This document shows positions 59,292-64,000 of a DNA stretch of 64,000 nt, piece by piece. Below the pieces are notes generated by a model. It was not told the origin of the DNA. It saw nothing but the letters and a program-made list of their open reading frames with translations, and made no database searches. Origin of the DNA: Nocardia colli (GTDB lineage Bacteria; Actinomycetota; Actinomycetes; Mycobacteriales; Mycobacteriaceae); NCBI RefSeq assembly GCF_008704205.1, contig NZ_VXLC01000008.1, positions 124,001 to 188,000 of the forward strand. Reading direction: 5' to 3'. A program made the translations under genes and the position numbers. Position 1 is the stretch's first letter. Every line of letters begins with the position of its first letter.

Positions 59292-59976
59292 GGATGAAGT
59301 CAAGCGTAGGCCGAAAAGTCCCCGCTCCTACGAGCAGTTCTGCGCCCTCGCGCGCGCCCTGGATCTCGTGGGCGAGCGCTGGACGCTGCTGATCGTGCGT
59401 GAGCTGCTCCCCGGCCCGATGCGCTACTCCGAGTTGAAGACGTCACTCGCCGGGATCGCGACCAACCTCCTGGCCGAGCGGCTGCGGACGCTGGAGTCCA
59501 ACGGCATCGTGCAGCGACAGCTCGGAGCGGCGGGCGTCCAGTACGCCCTGACGCCGTGGGGCGCGGGACTCCAAGAACCGATGGAGGCGCTCGGCCGGTG
59601 GGCCGCGCCGTTGCTGATGACCGGGCGTAACGGCGATTCGTTCCAGCCGCGCTGGCTCGCACTGGCCCTCCCTGCCCTGCTGCGGGGAATCACCGCGACT
59701 CCACCGGTGGAACTCGGCATCGACACGGACGGATTCCGCCTGATCCTGCGCGTCGACGAGGACGGTCCCCGCGCGGTCGCCCAGACCGACCAGCAGCCGG
59801 ACACGATCTTCACCGCCATCCCGGACGTTGTCATCGGGCTCGCGGCGGGCGGACTCACGATCGATCAGGCCCTCGCCCTCGGCGATCTCCGCGGCGACCG
59901 GCGAACCCTCAGCGCGGTGTTCCTGCCGGGACGGACGATCGACGCAACCGGAGTTCCGCCGGTGACGAACGACTGA
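59290..59976 (+). CDS. HxlR-family regulator with C-terminal SCP2-like domain
   Basis: A 228-residue protein. Residues about 15-105 are the HxlR winged helix: 'CALARALDLVGERWTLLIVREL' (cut: GERWTLLIVREL), 'MRYSELKTSLAGIATNLLAERLR' (cut). The remaining ~120 residues fit the SCP2-type sterol/ligand fold seen in longer actinobacterial HxlR proteins. Such fusions sense a hydrophobic ligand directly. It is divergent from the MFS exporter. Confidence 0.87.
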   Translation: MDEVKRRPKSPRSYEQFCALARALDLVGERWTLLIVRELLPGPMRYSELKTSLAGIATNLLAERLRTLESNGIVQRQLGAAGVQYALTPWGAGLQEPMEALGRWAAPLLMTGRNGDSFQPRWLALALPALLRGITATPPVELGIDTDGFRLILRVDEDGPRAVAQTDQQPDTIFTAIPDVVIGLAAGGLTIDQALALGDLRGDRRTLSAVFLPGRTIDATGVPPVTND

Positions 59977-59984
59977 CGGCACCT

Positions 59985-60063
59985 CCCGAAATCTAGCAAC
60001 GCTAGACAATGTAGCGAGCGGATGTTACCGTTGCTCCAGCTTCTAGCGCTGCTAGATTTCGGG
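59985..60063. promoter_or_regulatory. Nested inverted repeats upstream of DUF1772-like gene
   Basis: TCTAGCAACGCTAGA (59992-60006) and TCTAGCGCTGCTAGA (60042-60056) are two 6-bp-arm palindromes. Around them CCCGAAATCTAGCA (59985-59998) and TGCTAGATTTCGGG (60050-60063) are exact 14-bp inverted copies. The array lies 15 bp before the ATG at 60078. The binding regulator is unknown. Confidence 0.75.
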
Positions 60064-60077
60064 AAAAGGAAGTCGAA

Positions 60078-60554
60078 ATGCTCATCGTCACCGGCCAGAT
60101 CATCGCCGCCGTCGCCGTCCTCGCCAATGCCGTCGTCTACGGCACCGATGTGTGCGGGGCGGTGATCATGCGGGCGGTGTATCGCAAGCTCGATGACGCG
60201 ACCGTGACCGTGAGTGCGGGCTGGGGCCACTATTACGGCGACAAGCGCATGCCGGTTATCGGTGCGGGCGGTGTGATCACCGCGGTGCTGACGCTGCTGT
60301 TCGCGCTGTTCGCCGGGCAGGCCGGAGCCGCAGTGGCGGCGGGGATCACGGTGGCGGCGCTGCTCACTTGGCTCGCCCTCTACGTCCGCATCGCCAAGCC
60401 GATCAACACCCAGCAGACCGCCGCCGCGCAGAGCGGCATCATTCCCGCCAATGCCCGTGCGCTGCAAGACAAGTGGGACAGCATCCTGAAGTACCGGGTC
60501 AGCTTGCAGTTCATCGCCATCGCCGGACTGTGCGCCGCGCTGATCCTGTTCTGA
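60078..60554 (+). CDS. DUF1772-like integral membrane protein
   Basis: A 158-residue protein with four hydrophobic segments. 'VCGAVIMRAVYRKLDDATV' (cut) and 'NARALQDKWDSILKYRVSLQF' (cut: WDSILKYRV) resemble the DUF1772/anthrone-oxygenase-like group. AAAAGGAAG precedes the ATG. It sits under the nested inverted repeats and 36 bp before a PPOX-type flavin/F420 protein, so the two probably form a regulated operon. Confidence 0.78.
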   Translation: MLIVTGQIIAAVAVLANAVVYGTDVCGAVIMRAVYRKLDDATVTVSAGWGHYYGDKRMPVIGAGGVITAVLTLLFALFAGQAGAAVAAGITVAALLTWLALYVRIAKPINTQQTAAAQSGIIPANARALQDKWDSILKYRVSLQFIAIAGLCAALILF

Positions 60555-60590
60555 TCTACCCCTGATATCGAATTCACCGAGGAGACCGAC

Positions 60591-60989
60591 ATGACCTTCA
60601 CCGTCAACGAACAGCAGTTCCTCGCCGAGGCCGGGATCGGCCGGCTGGCCACCGTGTCGCCCGACGGCGTGGTGCAGAACAACCCGACCAGCTATCGGGT
60701 GAACGCCGACGGCACGATCGACATCGGCGGCATGCGGATGCGCGCCAGTCGAAAGTTCCGCAACGTCGAAGCGGGCAGCCGGGTGTCGTTCGTCATCGAT
60801 CAACAGGTTTCCGTGGAGCCCTACGTGATTCGCGGCATCGAGGTGCGCGGCACGGCCGAGGCGCTGGACGACGAGGAGCCGCCGTTCCCGCCGCAGGAAC
60901 GCGCGGTCATCCGCATCCACCCCGACCGGGTCATCTCCTGGGGCCTCGACGGCGGATCCTTCGACTTCACCAGTCGCACCGCCGAGTAG
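60591..60989 (+). CDS. PPOX-class F420/FMN-dependent oxidoreductase
   Basis: A 132-residue split-barrel flavoprotein-type fold. 'IGRLATVSPDGVVQNNPTSY', shown in part, and 'RKFRNVEAGSRVSFVID', with 'RGIEVRGTAEAL', match PPOX F420-dependent reductases (the family annotated with 'F420-dependent biliverdin/other' activities in actinobacteria). GAGGAGACC precedes the ATG. Confidence 0.9.
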   Translation: MTFTVNEQQFLAEAGIGRLATVSPDGVVQNNPTSYRVNADGTIDIGGMRMRASRKFRNVEAGSRVSFVIDQQVSVEPYVIRGIEVRGTAEALDDEEPPFPPQERAVIRIHPDRVISWGLDGGSFDFTSRTAE

Positions 60990-61006
60990 TCAGTCCGGCC
61001 TGCCCG

Positions 61007-61556
61007 TCAATCCTGCTGCGCCAGAAACGTTTCGACCAGCGGCAGCAGCAGATCGGTACGCCGCAGCACACCCATGTGGGTGGTGCCGGGCAGGACGGCC
61101 AACTGCGCCCCGGCTCCGGGGCGACCCGGGCGTACGCGTCCTGCCACTGCTGGAAGTCTTCTTGCGTCGGCATCCGATCCGCGGAATCGCCGGGCTGCGG
61201 ACTACGGATTTCCGGGTGGTAGCCCGCGGACCGGTAATGCGTGGCGGCGGCCACCAGCCGGCCGACCCGCTCCGGATGGCGCATCGCCACCCGCAACGCG
61301 GTCAGCCCGCCGAGGCTGAACCCGAACAGATCAACCCGCTCGAGGCCGAGTTCGTCGAGCAGGCCGGCGATATCGTCGGCGAGGTTGTCCAGCGTGAGGT
61401 CCCGCTCGATGTCGGCAGTGTGGCCATGGCCCTGCAACTCGACCGCGATCACCTGCCGCCCGGCCGCCAGCGCAGGCAGGATCGCCCCGAACGCCACGTC
61501 GATGGTCATCAGACCGCCGTGCAGAACCACCAATGGGATACCGAACTTCGTGTCAG
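61007..61556 (-). pseudogene. Broken alpha/beta hydrolase
   Basis: The frame from about 61556 encodes 'GIPLVVLHGGLMTIDVAF', the middle with 'FGFSLGG' (nucleophile) and 'YARVAPEP', then shifts: beyond that point the sensible C-terminus 'LAVLPGTTHMGVL ... LVETFLAQQD' (stop TGA 61009-61007) is in another frame. Compared with relatives the start (about 15-20 residues) and about 45 residues before the His motif are missing, so an internal deletion with frameshift is likely. It is inactive as it stands because the Asp region is gone. Confidence 0.85.
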
Positions 61557-61671
61557 CGGGCGTGTCAGGTCGGCGTCAGGTCGGTATCAGCCGACCTGGC
61601 GAAGGTAGTTCCAGTGACCGGCTGGATCAACCCACCGACACACACCGACCGAAAGACACAGGAGTTCAGCC

Positions 61672-62310
61672 ATGACCACCTTCCAGACCCCGGACCCGAT
61701 CGCCGTCACCATCGACGTGCTCAGCGGCGACGTCACCGTGATCGCCACCGACCGGACCGACACCGTCGTCACGGTCCGGCCGGCCGACGCAGCGAAGAAG
61801 GGTGACGTACGCGCCGCCGAACACACTCAGGTCGCGTTCGCCGCGGGCACCTTGACTGTGCAGACACCGAAAGACTGGCGCACCTACACCCCGTTCGGCG
61901 GCAACCCGTCGGTCGCGGTGACCGTCGAGGTGCCCCTCGGCTCCCAGCTGAAGGCCAACGCCGGCGTGGGCCGGTTGACGGGCATCGGCGAACTCGGCCG
62001 ATCCGACCTGGAGATCGCCGCCGGCGACATCATCGTCGAGCGCCCGAGCGACTCGGTGACCGCGAAGGTGGCCAAGGGCGACATCCGGATCCGCGAGGCG
62101 GCCCGCGGCGTGCTCCGGCTGGAGACCTCCATGGGCGAGCTGGAGGTCGGTATCCGCGCGGGCAGCGGCGTGCAGCTGGAAACCAACGCCAAGCACGGCG
62201 CGGTGCAGAACGTGCTGGGACCGGTCGGCGGCACTCAGGAGAACGCCGAAACCGTGCAGGTCATCGCCCGAAACTCTTACGGCAACATCATCATTCGGCA
62301 CGCCGCCTGA
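61672..62310 (+). CDS. DUF4097-family beta-helix-like protein
   Basis: A 212-residue protein of repeated short beta strands ('VLSGDVTVIATDRTDTVVTV', cut; 'VGRLTGIGELGRSDLEIAAGD', cut; 'AKVAKGDIRIREAARGVLRL', cut). This matches the DUF4097 adhesin-like family of right-handed strands. It lacks a signal peptide. In actinobacteria it often precedes daunorubicin-type ABC transporters, which fits the genes that follow. Confidence 0.85.
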   Translation: MTTFQTPDPIAVTIDVLSGDVTVIATDRTDTVVTVRPADAAKKGDVRAAEHTQVAFAAGTLTVQTPKDWRTYTPFGGNPSVAVTVEVPLGSQLKANAGVGRLTGIGELGRSDLEIAAGDIIVERPSDSVTAKVAKGDIRIREAARGVLRLETSMGELEVGIRAGSGVQLETNAKHGAVQNVLGPVGGTQENAETVQVIARNSYGNIIIRHAA

Positions 62311-62352
62311 CCGATCCGGCCTTCGCCCCAGCAATCCGAGAGAAACGAAACC

Positions 62353-63450
62353 ATGAACCTCCAGAACACCACCCAGGATCGTCCGGAACTCCAGCAGCTC
62401 ATCGAGCAGATCGTCGAATCCGGTTTCACCGGACTGACCCTGCGGGTCGACGACGAGCAGGGTGAGTGGACCGGCAGCGCCGGTGTGAGCCGCCTCGGCG
62501 AGACCGCCAAGCCACCGATCGACGGGCACGTCCGAATCGGCAGCAACACAAAGACATTCACCGCGACGGCGGTGCTGCAACTGGTGGCCGAGGGCAAGAT
62601 CGCGTTGGACACCGCCGCGGTCGACTACCTGCCCGAGTTCGAGCTCGACCCGCGCATCACCGTGCGCATGTTGTTGCAGCACACCAGCGGCATCTTCAAC
62701 TTCACCGGCGAGTACGCCGCGGACGGGACGGTGGCCCCCGGCATCCCCTCCACCATCTCGGGCAAGGAGTGGGTGGACAACCGGTTCACCACCTATCCGC
62801 CGGAAGACCTTGTGCGCCTGGCGTTGTCCAAGCCGAGCAAGTTCGAGCCCGGTACGGACTGGAGCTATGCCAACACCAACTACGTGGTGCTCCGGCTGCT
62901 GATCGAGAAGGTCTCCGGGCGTTCCTACGCCGAGGAGATGCAGCGGCTGATCCTCGGGCCGCTCGGCCTGACCGGCACCGTCACCCCGACCACCCAGATC
63001 GAGATCGCCGAACCGCACGCCCACGCCTACTACCGCTACGACGACGGCGGCGTGGAGAAGACGATCGACGTCACCGAACACAATCCGTCCTGGATCTCCA
63101 GCGGCGGCGACATGATCTCGACGACGCAGGACCTGCACACCTTCATCGCCGCGCTGACCGGCGGCCGACTCCTGCCCGACGCACTGCGGACCGAAATGTT
63201 CACGCCGGAAGCCAAAGTCGGCTATGGGCTCGGCGTTTTCGTGCAACCCGTGGGTACTGACGGTGACGTCGTCATCACCCACAACGGCGGCGCCGCAGGC
63301 CACGGGGCGCTGATGTTCAGCACACCGGACGGCAAGAAAACCATGACCGCCGCCTTCAACTACGTGGACGACGCCACCCTGTCCCTGTCGGCGGCCTTCC
63401 AGGCGGCGATGAAGCTGCTCGTCGACGCGGTGTTCGGCGGTGCGCGGTGA
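62353..63450 (+). CDS. Beta-lactamase-family serine hydrolase
   Basis: A 365-residue penicillin-binding-protein-like hydrolase. The SxxK motif is 'SNTK' in 'RIGSNTKTFTATA', the Tyr motif is 'YANTNY', and the third element is 'THNGGAAGHG', as in class C beta-lactamases and D,D-peptidases. No signal peptide is present, so it may act in the cytoplasm on esters or amides. Its stop overlaps the ABC ATPase start. Confidence 0.9.
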   Translation: MNLQNTTQDRPELQQLIEQIVESGFTGLTLRVDDEQGEWTGSAGVSRLGETAKPPIDGHVRIGSNTKTFTATAVLQLVAEGKIALDTAAVDYLPEFELDPRITVRMLLQHTSGIFNFTGEYAADGTVAPGIPSTISGKEWVDNRFTTYPPEDLVRLALSKPSKFEPGTDWSYANTNYVVLRLLIEKVSGRSYAEEMQRLILGPLGLTGTVTPTTQIEIAEPHAHAYYRYDDGGVEKTIDVTEHNPSWISSGGDMISTTQDLHTFIAALTGGRLLPDALRTEMFTPEAKVGYGLGVFVQPVGTDGDVVITHNGGAAGHGALMFSTPDGKKTMTAAFNYVDDATLSLSAAFQAAMKLLVDAVFGGAR

Positions 63451-64000
63451 ACAACTCGGCAATCGCGGCCACCGGGCTGCGCAAATCCTTCGGGGGCAAG
63501 ACCGTCCTCGATGGCATCGACCTCAATATCGGTGTCGGAACGATATTCTCGCTGCTCGGTCCGAACGGTGCGGGCAAGACGACAACGGTGAATGTGCTCA
63601 CCACGCTGCTGAAGGCGGACGGCGGCACGGCACGGGTCGCGGGGCACGATATCGCGACCGAGACGAAGGCGGTGCGCGCATCGATCGGAGTCACCGGGCA
63701 GTTCGCCGCGGTGGATGATCTGCTGACCGGCGAAGAGAACCTCCAGTTGATGGCGGACATCCACCGCCTGCGCGGCACCGAGAGCAAGCGGGTGATCGCC
63801 GAACTCCTGGAACGGTTCGATCTGGTGGAGTCGGCGCGCAAGCGAGCGGCGACCTACTCCGGCGGTATGCGCCGCAAGCTGGATCTGGCGATGACGCTGG
63901 TGACCAAGCCGGACATCGTGTTCCTGGACGAGCCGACCACCGGCCTCGATCCGCGCAGCCGGCGCACCATGTGGGACATCGTGCGGGGCTTGACCGCAGG
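63447..64000 (+). CDS. ABC transporter ATP-binding subunit (DrrA-like), truncated by window end
   Basis: The GTG start at 63447 overlaps the previous stop (GTGA). Within the 184 codons present are Walker A 'GPNGAGKTTT', Q-loop 'GQFAAVDDLLTGEENL', signature 'YSGGMRRKLDLA' and Walker B 'DIVFLDEPTTGLDPRSR', typical of DrrA-type ATPases that export antibiotics or lipids with a DrrB permease. The C-terminal part and the permease lie beyond base 64000. Confidence 0.96.
   Translation, partial: MNNSAIAATGLRKSFGGKTVLDGIDLNIGVGTIFSLLGPNGAGKTTTVNVLTTLLKADGGTARVAGHDIATETKAVRASIGVTGQFAAVDDLLTGEENLQLMADIHRLRGTESKRVIAELLERFDLVESARKRAATYSGGMRRKLDLAMTLVTKPDIVFLDEPTTGLDPRSRRTMWDIVRGLTA

Noticed and set aside
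1..64000. CRISPR arrays, insertion sequences or prophage
   Set aside because: I found no regularly spaced repeats, transposase motifs or phage structural genes on reading both strands.
1..64000. Global reassignment of TAG to a sense codon
   Set aside because: Several intact genes (for example 1-765 and 13595-21433) end at TAG at the normal family length, so TAG is still a stop in general.

Overview
The window is high-GC actinobacterial chromosome, most likely from a Nocardia-like mycolic-acid bacterium. This is inferred from the very strong GC bias at third codon positions, GTG/TTG starts, a cutinase-family protein, an F420-type PPOX reductase, an MpaB/latex-clearing-type oxygenase, an L,D-transpeptidase, many TetR regulators and short leader regions. 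I could not test the genus.

Layout: 1-9 kb holds an SDR/flavin monooxygenase pair, a repeat-rich secreted protein, a TetR gene, a STAS plus MEDS/HATPase stress-sensing pair, a cyclase-family hydrolase, and a TetR/amidohydrolase pair with a decayed crotonase behind it. 9-13.5 kb holds a copper amine oxidase, a TerD-AIM24 fusion and a small L,D-transpeptidase. 13.6-21.4 kb is one giant gene, a fused TcB/TcC-type SpvB-VCBS-Rhs toxin of 2612 residues. Its C-terminus carries an HxE plus CxxC deaminase signature like that of DddA/SCP1.201 toxins. 21.5-31.5 kb is rich in secreted proteins (GH1, cutinase-like, GH43-like, SGNH esterase) and has two tiny hydrophobic ORFs of 29 and 27 codons with good ribosome binding sites. 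31.6-40.7 kb holds NTF2-like proteins, esterases, ArfB, a MarR/hydrolase pair, and TPR-gene debris.

The most striking locus is 40.8-41.6 kb on the minus strand. A tRNA gene with a CUA (amber-reading) anticodon lies 43 bp downstream of two overlapping ORFs, and each ORF has an in-frame TAG within its first eight codons. The first encodes a PTH2-like (peptidyl-tRNA hydrolase family) protein whose AQ..H motif lies after the TAG. The second starts from a near-perfect ribosome binding site and an ATGA overlap. This looks like a small self-contained amber-suppression operon: tRNA, peptidyl-tRNA hydrolase-like protein and a partner protein.

From 42 to 64 kb the content is regulatory/catabolic: hydrolase/TetR, S9 peptidase, flavin monooxygenase/EthD with three operator-like palindromes, amidase plus SigG-like sigma factor, an HNH-like lipoprotein, a four-gene envelope operon, an MpaB-type oxygenase/AraC pair, an MFS/HxlR pair, a DUF1772-like/PPOX pair behind nested inverted repeats, a broken alpha/beta hydrolase, and a DUF4097-like/serine hydrolase/ABC ATPase set running off the end.
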